Shown: one piece after another, positions 1 through 8,088 of the stretch
Layout: every line of letters begins with the position of its first letter
Position numbering within the stretch: the first letter of the stretch is position 1
Origin: an uncultured Bacilli bacterium
GTDB taxonomy: Bacteria; Bacillota_I; Bacilli_A; RF39; UBA660
Length of the DNA stretch: 19,782 bases
Assembly (NCBI GenBank): GCA_934096715.1
Contig: CAKOMQ010000020.1
Span: forward strand, 1 to 19,782
Reading direction: 5' to 3'
Position numbers and translations under genes: made by a program
The notes under the pieces: model-generated
What the model saw: only the letters and a program-made list of their open reading frames with translations
What the model was told of the DNA's origin: nothing
Databases searched by the model: none

Positions 1-1308
1 AGTCAAGCAAATGCAGGTAAGACTTATTATGCTAATGAAAACGAGAGTGGACTAGCACTTGAAACTAATCCAAATTATGTATTAGCAACAGCACAATTAC
101 CAGAAGGAGATGAAGCACTAGACTGTACTTATAATTATAAGGTAACAGCCACAGTTACAACTCCTATAACAGATAATAGTGACTCAGATGTAAAAGTAGT
201 AGTTGGAGATAAAACAATGACTTTAAAAGAACTTACAACTGCAGGAACTAATGGAATCATAGTAAGTGGAGAAATTAAAAACTTAACAAAAGGAAATAGT
301 GTATCAATACCATTAACTAGTAGTGTAACAAATACATCTAGTACTCAAGATAAACTAGTAGGTAATTCATACACAATAAAAATAGAACCATATACAAGTG
401 GAGATAAAAAAGCATTTTCTTGTAAATTAAGATATAAAATTGATACAACAAAAACACTTGCACAAAATTTAGTTGATAGTGGATGGCTATGGCAAAGTGG
501 ACTAGAAGGAGATGGCTATAGATATATAGGAAGCGGCGCAGTAGGAGCAGACACTAATCCAAAAAACTTTATATGTTTTGGTACAACAGATAAATCTACT
601 TGTACAGCAAATCAAGATAAATACATGTATCGAGTATTAGGAGTATTCTCTGATGCAAATGGAAAAAATCATGTCAAACTTATTAAATATAAACAATTAG
701 GTTCATATGCATGGAATGCGAACTATCGAACAGATATATCATGGGAAAACAGTGATATGTATAAAGGACTTAATGGAAGTTATTTCCTAACAAATGCAAC
801 ATACGATTATTTACAAAACACAACATGGTTAAATAAAATAGAAAATTGGACATGGAGCGCAGTAAATACAAAAACATATGATGGAAGTAATGGACCAAAC
901 TATTATAGTATAACAACACAACAAATGTATTTACATGAAATGAATAGAACAGGAAAATCTAGTACAGTAGGCGAGTGGACAAATCCTGTTGGAAAAATAG
1001 GGTTAATGTACGTAAGTGACTATCAAATGTCATTGGGTTCAAGTGCTTTAGAACTAACAGGAACGTCTTCTAGTACATTAAAAACAGGCTGGATGCATCC
1101 AAGTAATAACGATACTACAAAGAACACATGGGAATGGACACTTTCTCGTTTTGGGGCTGATAGCGGTTTCTTCTATGCGTGGGGTGTCTATAGCGCCGAC
1201 ATTTTGAACGGTGCGGCTGCTGTTCGCCCAGTCTTCTATCTTACGTCAGATACTAAAGTTTCTGATGGAGATGGTAGTCTAGAAAATCCATTTATAATAG
1301 AAAATTAA
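1..1308 (+). CDS. Surface protein with C-terminal variable domain (copy 1, 5' truncated by window edge)
   Basis: The reading frame is open from base 1 to the TAA at 1306-1308 (435 codons visible). Comparison with copy 2 shows that about 69 N-terminal residues, including the leader peptide, lie outside the window, so the full protein would be about 500 aa. The N-terminal half is a Thr/Asn/Ser-rich, beta-strand-like region closely matching copies 2 and 3, with cysteines in DCTYNY and FSCKL. The C-terminal half has a Trp/Tyr-rich domain (NTTWLNKIENWTWSAVNT, GLMYVSDY) and ends in a variable stretch followed by AAVRPVFYL and DGDGSLENPF. The end resembles C-type-lectin/formylglycine-enzyme-like domains common in exported gut Firmicutes proteins; this is recognition by pattern, not a search. 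Codon use changes sharply at 1141-1244. A bidirectional terminator follows. Likely secreted and surface located; ligand unknown. Confidence 0.8.
   Translation, partial: SQANAGKTYYANENESGLALETNPNYVLATAQLPEGDEALDCTYNYKVTATVTTPITDNSDSDVKVVVGDKTMTLKELTTAGTNGIIVSGEIKNLTKGNSVSIPLTSSVTNTSSTQDKLVGNSYTIKIEPYTSGDKKAFSCKLRYKIDTTKTLAQNLVDSGWLWQSGLEGDGYRYIGSGAVGADTNPKNFICFGTTDKSTCTANQDKYMYRVLGVFSDANGKNHVKLIKYKQLGSYAWNANYRTDISWENSDMYKGLNGSYFLTNATYDYLQNTTWLNKIENWTWSAVNTKTYDGSNGPNYYSITTQQMYLHEMNRTGKSSTVGEWTNPVGKIGLMYVSDYQMSLGSSALELTGTSSSTLKTGWMHPSNNDTTKNTWEWTLSRFGADSGFFYAWGVYSADILNGAAAVRPVFYLTSDTKVSDGDGSLENPFIIEN
1141..1244 (+). other. GC-rich, A-poor hypervariable cassette in copy 1
   Basis: Bases 1141-1230 contain 49 G/C of 90 (54%) and only 10 A. 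The 60 bases just before have 27 A (45%). Codons switch from A/T-ending to forms such as GCG, GGG, GTC, TTC, AGC and CGC. The encoded segment (SRFGADSGFFYAWGV, then YSADILNGA) differs strongly from copy 2, while flanking residues are conserved. The last 30 bases (1215-1244) match copy 2 at 10424-10453 with one difference. Adenine depletion plus a conserved 3' block is what a diversity-generating retroelement variable region looks like; this is inference because no template repeat or reverse transcriptase is in the window. Confidence 0.6.
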
Positions 1309-1314
1309 TAAGTT

Positions 1315-1341
1315 AAAAAGTTGATGTGATGTCAACTTTTT
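1315..1341. terminator. Bidirectional intrinsic terminator
   Basis: Perfect 10-bp stem AAAAAGTTGA / TCAACTTTTT with a 7-base loop. It ends in T on the plus strand and, read on the minus strand, also in T. It lies between the convergent copy 1 gene and the Sel1 gene, whose stop codon (1340-1342) overlaps its edge. Confidence 0.85.
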
Positions 1342-2827
1342 ATATGTTTATATTTAATTTTAAATTAAGTAATTTATTAGATTCTTCTTCTATAATAGAT
1401 TTATATGTGGTGTTAAACTTAGGATGCTTTTCTATTCTAGATATAGTATCTAATATATTAGATTTATTAGGGTTAGATTTGTCTTTAGTATAAATATTTA
1501 TATAAAGATATAATAATTCTATTAAAGATTCAATTAGAGAAGATGATATATTATAATATTCTATTGCTTTATTAATATCTTCGCTAGTATTTGATTTAGG
1601 GTTACCATATGAATAAAAATATTTAGCTAAGTTATGATAATTCCATAGACATGTTGCACGCAAAGTATTTTTAGTTCCTTTAGTAAAATATTCTAGAGAT
1701 TTAGATTTATCATTATCTAGATAATATAAACCAAGTTTGTTACAAGCATAACTTTCTCCTAGATCTGCACTTATTTTATAAAATTCAATAGATTTATTAT
1801 AATCTATATTTTCATAGTAGTGTCCTAGGTTGTTATAAGCATAAGCATAGTTTTTACTAGCTGACTTATGAAATAACTCTAGGGCTTTTTCTTTATCCTG
1901 CTTTACTCCGATACCATTTAGATAACATAGTCCAAGTGTATTTATACTAGCAGTATTACCAAGTGAAATACTTTTGTTAAGACAATCTATTAAATAAGAA
2001 GTAGGTAAGTCTAATTTCTTTTCATAAATCATATTAGCTATCATCCAATAAGCTGATGGATGATTATATTCACTAGCTTTTTTAAAATATTTATAAGCTT
2101 CGATAAAGTTTGGTTTACCTGTTACTTCGCCACGATAGTACTCTAAACCAATTTGATAGTTAGCAAAAGCATTGTTAGTATTTGCAAGATTTCTTATTTG
2201 ATAACTAAAGTTTATACCTTCATCTAATTCTAGTAATAAGAAATCTTGTAAGTCTTTACTAGATATATTTGTTTTAGTAATTAGATCTTCTATAGTATTT
2301 TTAATCTTATCTTCTTCATATATAGGTTGTTTTTTTTCTAGTACTATATATATTATTATTTCTACTAAAGCTTCATAATATGAGTTATTTTCTATTAGAT
2401 TATTTAAATTTAAAGTAAAATCTTTGGGAATAGTTAAATCATTTTTTGATATATTATATAGTTTATTTACAATATTTTTTAATTCTAAATTAGAATTAAT
2501 GATAGATAAGTCTTCTGTTTGGTATAAAGAACCACTTGTAATGGTTAAAATATTATTAATGATTGGTATGAACACTAGATGACTCTTTTTATACTTGTTT
2601 TTTAAATTAATATATATTTGTTTATATTTATCTCCAATAGAACGAGCTCCAATACAATAGTTGTTTACTGTGGATTCATTTATATAATCTATATCAAATA
2701 GACTTGCAAAAACTTCACTTTGAATAGCACCAGTTTTATTTTTGCTTTCTTCTTTTATTACATTTATCAAGTTGCCTATACATAAATGATTATAATCTTT
2801 ATTTAATTTGATAAATTTCTTTTCCAT
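1340..2827 (-). CDS. Sel1/TPR-repeat protein
   Basis: A 495-aa soluble protein with no signal peptide. Residues about 220-400 hold a run of Sel1-like/TPR helical repeats. Examples are ANYQIGLEYYRGEV with AYKYFKKASEYNHPSAY, NTLGLCYLNGIGVKQDKEKA with LELFHKSASKNYAYAYNNLG, and CNKLGLYYLDNDKSKS with LEYFTKG. Such repeats are protein-protein scaffolds. The N-terminal ~75 residues (SEVFASLFDIDYINESTVNN then YCIGARSIGDKYKQ) look like a helix-turn-helix or bundle that could sense or bind a partner; this is a guess. The start is fixed by GGGAGAAAG just upstream on the minus strand and by a good promoter at 2852-2880. It is monocistronic, divergent from the symporter and convergent with copy 1. Specific function not recognised. 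Confidence 0.8.
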   Translation of the reverse strand: MEKKFIKLNKDYNHLCIGNLINVIKEESKNKTGAIQSEVFASLFDIDYINESTVNNYCIGARSIGDKYKQIYINLKNKYKKSHLVFIPIINNILTITSGSLYQTEDLSIINSNLELKNIVNKLYNISKNDLTIPKDFTLNLNNLIENNSYYEALVEIIIYIVLEKKQPIYEEDKIKNTIEDLITKTNISSKDLQDFLLLELDEGINFSYQIRNLANTNNAFANYQIGLEYYRGEVTGKPNFIEAYKYFKKASEYNHPSAYWMIANMIYEKKLDLPTSYLIDCLNKSISLGNTASINTLGLCYLNGIGVKQDKEKALELFHKSASKNYAYAYNNLGHYYENIDYNKSIEFYKISADLGESYACNKLGLYYLDNDKSKSLEYFTKGTKNTLRATCLWNYHNLAKYFYSYGNPKSNTSEDINKAIEYYNISSSLIESLIELLYLYINIYTKDKSNPNKSNILDTISRIEKHPKFNTTYKSIIEEESNKLLNLKLNINI

Positions 2828-2851
2828 AATCTTTCTCCCTTTTGGTAGTGT

Positions 2852-2880
2852 ATTATAGCATACATTTGGGTATTTGTCGA
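2852..2880 (-). promoter_or_regulatory. SigA-type promoter of the Sel1 gene
   Basis: On the minus strand TCGACA (2880-2875), a 17-base spacer and TATAAT (2857-2852), with TGC just before the -10 (extended -10). Transcription would begin about 18 bases upstream of the ATG. Confidence 0.75.
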
Positions 2881-2962
2881 GTATTGCTCAAATATAGTGG
2901 GTAATTATATTTGTTTATATTTTATGTATTTATAATAAAATGTTATTAGGAAGTGATGTGAA

Positions 2963-4174
2963 ATGAAAAAAATACTTAAAAATTATAAGTCTACTATAAT
3001 TCTTATAAGTGCAATTATAGTAGGTGTAATAGTAGGTTTAATATTTAAAGGTGACGCAAGTGTATTAAAACCATTTGGAGATATCTTTTTAAATCTATTA
3101 TTAATGGTAATAGTACCTTTAATATTTACAACTATTACTACTGCAATATGTAAGATGGAAAGCCCTAAAAGGCTTAAGAAAATTATTTCTAGAATATTTC
3201 TAGCATTTATAATAGTATCAACTATTGCAGCTATAATAGGAGTTACAAGCACTTATATGTTTAAACTAGTTGATAGTAATGATTCTAAAATATTAGAGTT
3301 ATTAGATTCTTCTAGTGTAGTAGATGAAGAATTATCTATATTAGATAGGACTGTTTCTTTAATAACTACAACAGATTTTGTTAATCTATTATCTAGAGAT
3401 AATATAATGGCTTTACTAGTTATGTCAATTATGATTGGATTAGCTATTAGAATGAGTGGTAAAAAAGGAGAAAAAGTTAAAGAAGTATTGGTAAGTTTAA
3501 ATGAAGTAGTACTTAATGTAGTTAAAATTATTATGTACTATGCCCCAATTGGACTTGGTTGTTATATGGCTAGTTTAGTTGGAACTTATGGAAGTACAAT
3601 AGCTAGTGGATTCTTAAAAACATTTATTATTTATACATTAGTATGTGTATTTGTCTATTTTATAGTTTATTCTATTTATGCCTTAATTGGTGGTGGAAGG
3701 GAAGGACTAAAAAAATACTGGTTAAATGTAATTACACCAACAGCGACTGCTTTAGGTACTTGTTCATCTGCTGCATGTATTCCAGTTAATAGTGAAGCAT
3801 GTAAGAAAATGGGTGTATCTAATGATATAGCAGAAACTATTGTGCCACTAGGAACAACATTCCATAAAGATGGTTCAATTATAGGTAGTGCATTTAAGAT
3901 AATGTTCTTAGTATATCTATTTGATATGAGCCCTAGTATTTGGTTAGTAATTGGTGTATCTTTATTAGTTACATTATTAATTGCAGCTGTACCTATAGGT
4001 GGTGGAACAATATCTGAAATGATGATCATTACATTAATGGGATTCCCAATCGCTGCATTACCAATACTTACGGTAATTGCAACAATTATAGATGCTCCAG
4101 CAACTGTATTAAATGTTGTAGGTGATAGTGCAACTGGTATGTTAGTATCTAGAATGGTTGATGGAAAGAAATAA
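2963..4174 (+). CDS. Dicarboxylate/amino acid:cation symporter (DAACS family)
   Basis: A 403-aa integral membrane protein of the glutamate/aspartate/serine/dicarboxylate symporter (SLC1-like) family, importing an acidic or small amino acid or a C4-dicarboxylate with Na+ or H+. Length is typical. Family landmarks are visible: the first helices (VGVIVGLIFKG, LLLMVIVPLIFTTI), the serine-rich re-entrant hairpin GTCSSAACIPV at about 265-275, the TM7 segment with HKDGS at about 301-305 (position of the usual NMDGT, so divergent), the second hairpin PIGGGTISE, and the last-helix motif DAPATVLNVVGD at 377-388. The start has AGGAAGTG upstream. It is a single gene with a terminator just after it. The exact substrate cannot be told; the altered NMDGT argues against calling it GltP or SstT. 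Confidence 0.88.
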   Translation: MKKILKNYKSTIILISAIIVGVIVGLIFKGDASVLKPFGDIFLNLLLMVIVPLIFTTITTAICKMESPKRLKKIISRIFLAFIIVSTIAAIIGVTSTYMFKLVDSNDSKILELLDSSSVVDEELSILDRTVSLITTTDFVNLLSRDNIMALLVMSIMIGLAIRMSGKKGEKVKEVLVSLNEVVLNVVKIIMYYAPIGLGCYMASLVGTYGSTIASGFLKTFIIYTLVCVFVYFIVYSIYALIGGGREGLKKYWLNVITPTATALGTCSSAACIPVNSEACKKMGVSNDIAETIVPLGTTFHKDGSIIGSAFKIMFLVYLFDMSPSIWLVIGVSLLVTLLIAAVPIGGGTISEMMIITLMGFPIAALPILTVIATIIDAPATVLNVVGDSATGMLVSRMVDGKK

Positions 4175-4189
4175 TATAAATATAAATTT

Positions 4190-4227
4190 AAATAACTATT
4201 TGGAATATTCTGAATAGTTATTTTTTT
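4190..4227 (+). terminator. Intrinsic terminator after the symporter gene
   Basis: 11-bp stem AAATAACTATT / AATAGTTATTT around a 12-base loop that itself contains GAATATTC, followed by a run of T to 4227. Confidence 0.85.
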
Positions 4228-4311
4228 ATATGATGAAATTGATATAATAAAATATTATAATTAAGTTGGTTATAATGACAATAAACGAGTATAAAAAAGG
4301 GGATGATTATA

Positions 4312-4533
4312 ATGACATTACAGTTAAGACAAAAATTAGAAGAAATAGCAAGTATAGTTTGGACAATTCCAAATATTAAACAAGAACTTGTTTTGGCAGT
4401 AATTGTACCATTAAAAAAAGAAAGCCAAGCAACAGAAATGTTAGATTATCTATAAGAAAATATGAATAATAAGGAATTAATGAGAATAGATAATCTACTA
4501 AGAGTAAGAAGAAAAATAGCAGAAGAAAACTAG
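4312..4533 (+). pseudogene. Short hypothetical gene interrupted by an in-frame TAA
   Basis: An ATG at 4312, preceded by AAAAAGGGG at a suitable distance, opens a 47-codon frame (MTLQLRQKLEEIASIVWTIP and so on) that stops at TAA 4453-4455. The same frame then continues for 25 sense codons (ENMNNKELMRIDNLLRVRR, then KIAEEN) to TAG 4531-4533. The continuation is Lys/Glu/Leu-rich and helix-like, as is the part before the stop, and a single change GAA to TAA would create the interruption (DYL-stop-ENMNN). I read it as one gene of about 73 codons with a recent nonsense mutation. It could instead be a real 47-aa protein followed by chance open frame. A second ATG at 4303 is in frame. Family not recognised. 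Confidence 0.5.
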
Positions 4534-4547
4534 AAGATATGACGATA

Positions 4548-4576
4548 CTGACAAAAGTTATTTTTTGTGCTAATAT
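4548..4576 (+). promoter_or_regulatory. Candidate promoter for a small RNA
   Basis: CTGACA (4548-4553), a 17-base spacer and TAATAT (4571-4576), with TGC before the -10. The predicted start, about seven bases downstream near 4583, coincides with the first base of the outer stem of the structured element at 4583-4661. Confidence 0.45.
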
Positions 4577-4582
4577 TAAAAT

Positions 4583-4661
4583 GTAGATATTATGATGATA
4601 GCAATGAGCTTGAGAACTTTTATTATAAAAGTCTTAGTTTTCATCGGTATCTACCTTTTTT
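4583..4661 (+). ncRNA. Candidate small structured RNA
   Basis: About 79 bases with nested complementarity and a terminal T run. The outer stem is GTAGATA (4583-4589) with TATCTAC (4648-4654), the second stem GATGA (4594-4598) with TCATC (4641-4645), and the apical stem ACTTTTA / TAAAAGT around 4616-4632 with loop TTA. T run at 4656-4661. It has no ribosome binding site or ORF and its own plausible promoter. It does not match any RNA family I can recognise (not SRP RNA, tmRNA, T-box or a riboswitch I know). It could alternatively be a transcription-end structure for the short gene before it. Confidence 0.4.
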
Positions 4662-4696
4662 AAAAATAAAAAAGTTGATATATTTAGATATAAAAT

Positions 4697-4730
4697 ACAG
4701 GTAATCAGATATAAGATTATCTGTTTTTTT
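4697..4730 (+). terminator. Intrinsic terminator upstream of phosphoketolase
   Basis: 10-bp stem ACAGGTAATC / GATTATCTGT (one G-U pair), 8-base loop, then seven T. It isolates the phosphoketolase operon promoter from upstream transcription. Confidence 0.85.
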
Positions 4731-4734
4731 CTGC

Positions 4735-4763
4735 TTGAGATAACTAGAAAATTAAAGTATAAT
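4735..4763 (+). promoter_or_regulatory. SigA-type promoter of the phosphoketolase operon
   Basis: TTGAGA (4735-4740), 17-base spacer, TATAAT (4758-4763). The expected start is near 4770, leaving a short leader with AGGTG about 10 bases before the ATG at 4789. Confidence 0.8.
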
Positions 4764-4788
4764 TAAATAAGAATAGGTGTGATGCTGA

Positions 4789-7122
4789 ATGAGATTAAAT
4801 AAAAAAGAAGTAGAAGGATTAGATAGATATTTTAGATTATTAAATTATATGTCTGTTGGGATGTTATATTTAAAAAGTAATCCACTTCTTAAAGAAGAAC
4901 TAAGTGTAAATGATATTAAAAAGAAACTTGTTGGACATTGGGGTAGTGCACCTGGACAAAATTTTATCTATACTCATTTAAACCGTGTTATAAATAAGTT
5001 TGACTTAAATATGATTTATATTTCTGGACCAGGTCATAGTGGTCAAGTTATGTTTGCTAATAGTTATATTGAAGGAACTCTTACTGATATTTATCCTACT
5101 ATCACTAAAGATATAAAAGGATTAACTAAATTATTTAAAACCTTTTCTTTTCCTGGTGGAACAAGTTCTCATGCTGCTCCAATGGTACCAGGTAGCATTA
5201 ATGAAGGGGGAGAACTTGGCTATTCTTTATCACATGCTTTTGGAGCTGTACTGGATAATCCTGATTTAATCGCAGCATGTGTAGTAGGAGATGGAGAAGC
5301 AGAAACTGGACCACTTGCTAATAGCTGGCATGGTAATAAGTTTATAAATCCTAAAAAAGATGGTATCGTATTACCAATATTACATTTAAATGGTTATAAA
5401 ATTGCTAATCCAACTGTTTTTGCTCGTATATCTAATGAAGAAAGAATAAATTTCTTTAAAGGATGTGGATGGGATCCTATCGAAGTAAATGTTATAGATA
5501 CAGATAATTATCATGAACTTATGGCAAATGCTATGGATGAAGCAATAAAGAAAATTCAAAAGATAAAGAATGATTCTAAAAGTAAAAAAGAATTTAAGCG
5601 ACCAATGTATCCAATGATTATCTTAATAAGTAAGAAGGGTTGGACAGGGCCTATTAAAGTAGAAGGTAAAATAATTGAAGGTACGTTTAGGTCACATCAA
5701 ATACCTGTAACATTTCAAAATAATATAAATGATGATTTGATACTATTAAATAATTGGTTAAAAAGTTATAGGCCCGATGAATTATTTAACTCAAGTGGTA
5801 GTATAAAGGAAGATATTTTAGAACTTGTTCCTAAAAAGAATCTATGTATGACAAGAAGACTAGAAGCTAATGGGGGACTTTTATTAAAACCTTTAAAAGT
5901 ACCTAATTATAAAGATTATAAAGTTAATACTATATGCGGAATTACTAAGAGTGAAGATATGAAAGTTCTAGGTAGTTACATTAAAGATATTATGAAATTA
6001 AATAAGAAAAACTTTAGAATTTTTGGACCTGATGAAGCACTTTCTAATAGACTAAATCATGTATTTGAATATGCAGATAGAAAATGGGATGCATCTATAA
6101 TTGAAGGCGATGAATATTTAAGTAACACTGGTACTGTATTTGATTCTTATCTATCAGAAACTTTCTGTGAAGGATTACTTGAAGGATATTTATTAACTGG
6201 TAGACATGGTTTTATTCATAGTTATGAAGCATTTATAAGAATAATAGATTCAATGGTATCGCAACATGCTAAATGGCTAAAAGAATGTCATGAACTTCCA
6301 TGGCGTAAAAGTATAGGAAGTTTAAATATTATTTTAACTAGTCATGTATGGCAACAAGATCATAATGGATATACACACCAAAATCCAGGTTTCTTAAATC
6401 ATATTGTTAATTATAAATCTGATATAGTTAGAATGTATTTTCCAATAGATGCTAATACATTGCTTTCTACATTTGATCATATAATTAAAACTAAAGATTA
6501 TATAAATGTAGTTGTAGCCAGTAAACATAAAAGCTTACAATGGATGAGTATGAAAGAAGCAAGTATTCACTGTAAGAATGGACTTGGTATTTTAGAATTT
6601 GCTTCTAATAAACCTAAGAGACCTGATATAGTTTTGGCATCTTGTGGTGATACACCCAATTTAGAAGTAATCGCAGCATCTACTATTTTAAAAGAAAGAG
6701 TACCTAAACTTAAAACAAGAGTAGTTAATGTAATTGATTTAATGAGACTTGAAAGTAATTATAATCATCCCCATGGTTTAAAAGATTTAGATTTTGATAA
6801 TATATTTACTAAGGATAAACCCGTAATATTTGCTTTTCATGGATATCCAGTATTAATACATCAACTTGTATATAAAAGAAATAATCAAAATTTCCATGTC
6901 CATGGTTATATAGAAGAAGGTACTATTACAACTCCATTTGATATGAGAGTTCAAAATAAGATAGACCGTTATAACTTAGTAATAGATGCTTTATCTTATG
7001 TTGATCAAACTAAAGAAGTACTTGAGTGTATAGAGTATTGTTATGATCAATTAAAGAAACATAAAAAATATATAAAAGAACATGGTGTTGATATGAATGA
7101 GATACTAGATTTCAGTTTATAG
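4789..7122 (+). CDS. xfp: Phosphoketolase (xylulose-5-phosphate/fructose-6-phosphate)
   Basis: Thiamine-diphosphate enzyme that cleaves xylulose-5-P (and often fructose-6-P) with phosphate to acetyl-phosphate plus glyceraldehyde-3-P or erythrose-4-P. It is the key step of the phosphoketolase pathway, in the cytosol. At 777 aa it is close to the usual ~790-825. Recognisable blocks: LVGHWGSAPGQNF at 48-60, SGPGHSGQ at 79-86 (the family usually has GPGHGG, so Ser replaces one Gly), GGTSSHAAPMVPGSINEGGE at 123-142, and the TPP/Mg motif GDGEAETGPLANSWHGNKF at 167-185. The C-terminal half has LEANGGLLLKPLKVP, FGPDEALSNRL, EGYLLTGRHGF and HVWQQDHNGYTHQNPGF. First gene of a three-gene operon under the 4735 promoter. 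Which sugar phosphate it prefers cannot be told from sequence. Confidence 0.95.
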   Translation: MRLNKKEVEGLDRYFRLLNYMSVGMLYLKSNPLLKEELSVNDIKKKLVGHWGSAPGQNFIYTHLNRVINKFDLNMIYISGPGHSGQVMFANSYIEGTLTDIYPTITKDIKGLTKLFKTFSFPGGTSSHAAPMVPGSINEGGELGYSLSHAFGAVLDNPDLIAACVVGDGEAETGPLANSWHGNKFINPKKDGIVLPILHLNGYKIANPTVFARISNEERINFFKGCGWDPIEVNVIDTDNYHELMANAMDEAIKKIQKIKNDSKSKKEFKRPMYPMIILISKKGWTGPIKVEGKIIEGTFRSHQIPVTFQNNINDDLILLNNWLKSYRPDELFNSSGSIKEDILELVPKKNLCMTRRLEANGGLLLKPLKVPNYKDYKVNTICGITKSEDMKVLGSYIKDIMKLNKKNFRIFGPDEALSNRLNHVFEYADRKWDASIIEGDEYLSNTGTVFDSYLSETFCEGLLEGYLLTGRHGFIHSYEAFIRIIDSMVSQHAKWLKECHELPWRKSIGSLNIILTSHVWQQDHNGYTHQNPGFLNHIVNYKSDIVRMYFPIDANTLLSTFDHIIKTKDYINVVVASKHKSLQWMSMKEASIHCKNGLGILEFASNKPKRPDIVLASCGDTPNLEVIAASTILKERVPKLKTRVVNVIDLMRLESNYNHPHGLKDLDFDNIFTKDKPVIFAFHGYPVLIHQLVYKRNNQNFHVHGYIEEGTITTPFDMRVQNKIDRYNLVIDALSYVDQTKEVLECIEYCYDQLKKHKKYIKEHGVDMNEILDFSL

Positions 7123-7131
7123 GAGAAAAAA

Positions 7132-8085
7132 ATGATTTATCCAAAATTTTTAAAAAATAATAGTAAGATTATTGTGACTGCACCTTCTAGTGGTGTTGGT
7201 GATAAAATAGAAAACTATGAAAAATCTATAAGTAGATTAGAGAATACTAACTTCATAGTAGAAGAAACTAAAAGCGTTAGAAATACTGGTGTTGTTTCTA
7301 ACACTGATATTATAAGAAGTGAAGAGTTTAATGAAGCTTTAATGAGTGATAGTGATTTAATTTTAATTGCTAGGGGTGGTGAGTTTTTAATGGAAACTCA
7401 TCCTTACTTAGAACTAGATAGAATATTAAAAAGTCCTAAATGGGTAATGGGTTATAGTGATCCTACTAGTATAATGTTTAGTATTACTACTAAGTATGAT
7501 GTTGCAACTCTTTATGGATATAATGCTGGTAGTTATGATTTTGACCACTTATGTATAAGAGATAATTTAAATATCTTAAAAGGTAATTTAGTAAAACAGA
7601 ATAGTTATGATAGAATTATTAACTATGATAATACTTTAGGTAATCTAGTTAAATGGAAATCTAATAAAGATGAATTTACAGTTAAGGGCAGAATAATTGG
7701 TGGATGTATTGAAGTATTAAATGATCTTACTGGTACAAATATTCATGATATAAATGGATTTAATGAAAAGTATAAGAGTGATGGTATTATCTGGTACTTT
7801 GATATTTATGAAATGAATTCAAGTGATTTCTATCGTACACTTTTACATTTTAAATACTTAGATTGGTTTAAAAATGTTAAATGTATATTATTAAGTAGAA
7901 TCAATAATAAGTGTGAAGAATATTATACTTATGAAGAAGTACTTATGAAAGTATTTCCAGATATACCTTATATAAGTGATATGTGTCTAGGTCATACTTT
8001 TCCTAGAATGACTATTATTAATGGTAGTATAGCAGTCGTTACTTATAAAGATAATTATGGTAGTATAGAATTTAGTTTGGAGTAG
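7132..8085 (+). CDS. S66-family serine peptidase (LD-carboxypeptidase/MccF-like)
   Basis: A 317-aa cytosolic protein matching peptidase family S66. The nucleophile is in the GYSD motif (Ser109), preceded by LIARGGEFLMET, and the other triad residues are probably Glu227 in FDIYEMN and His288 in LGHTFP. GGCIEVLNDLTGT at 190-202 is the usual substrate-site loop. Members cleave the L,D bond of muropeptide tetrapeptides during cell-wall recycling or detoxify microcin C-type conjugates. The two are not separable here, although IARGGEF and the S66 length fit both. It starts 10 bases after the phosphoketolase stop with an AGGAG site, so the genes are cotranscribed. The linkage to phosphoketolase has no obvious metabolic logic. 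Confidence 0.85.
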   Translation: MIYPKFLKNNSKIIVTAPSSGVGDKIENYEKSISRLENTNFIVEETKSVRNTGVVSNTDIIRSEEFNEALMSDSDLILIARGGEFLMETHPYLELDRILKSPKWVMGYSDPTSIMFSITTKYDVATLYGYNAGSYDFDHLCIRDNLNILKGNLVKQNSYDRIINYDNTLGNLVKWKSNKDEFTVKGRIIGGCIEVLNDLTGTNIHDINGFNEKYKSDGIIWYFDIYEMNSSDFYRTLLHFKYLDWFKNVKCILLSRINNKCEEYYTYEEVLMKVFPDIPYISDMCLGHTFPRMTIINGSIAVVTYKDNYGSIEFSLE

Positions 8086-8088
8086 AAT

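Noticed and set aside
2983..4029. Open frames on the minus strand inside the symporter gene (2983-3252 and 3676-4029)
   Set aside because: They lie wholly opposite a well-supported membrane protein gene, lack ribosome binding sites and give no recognisable protein.
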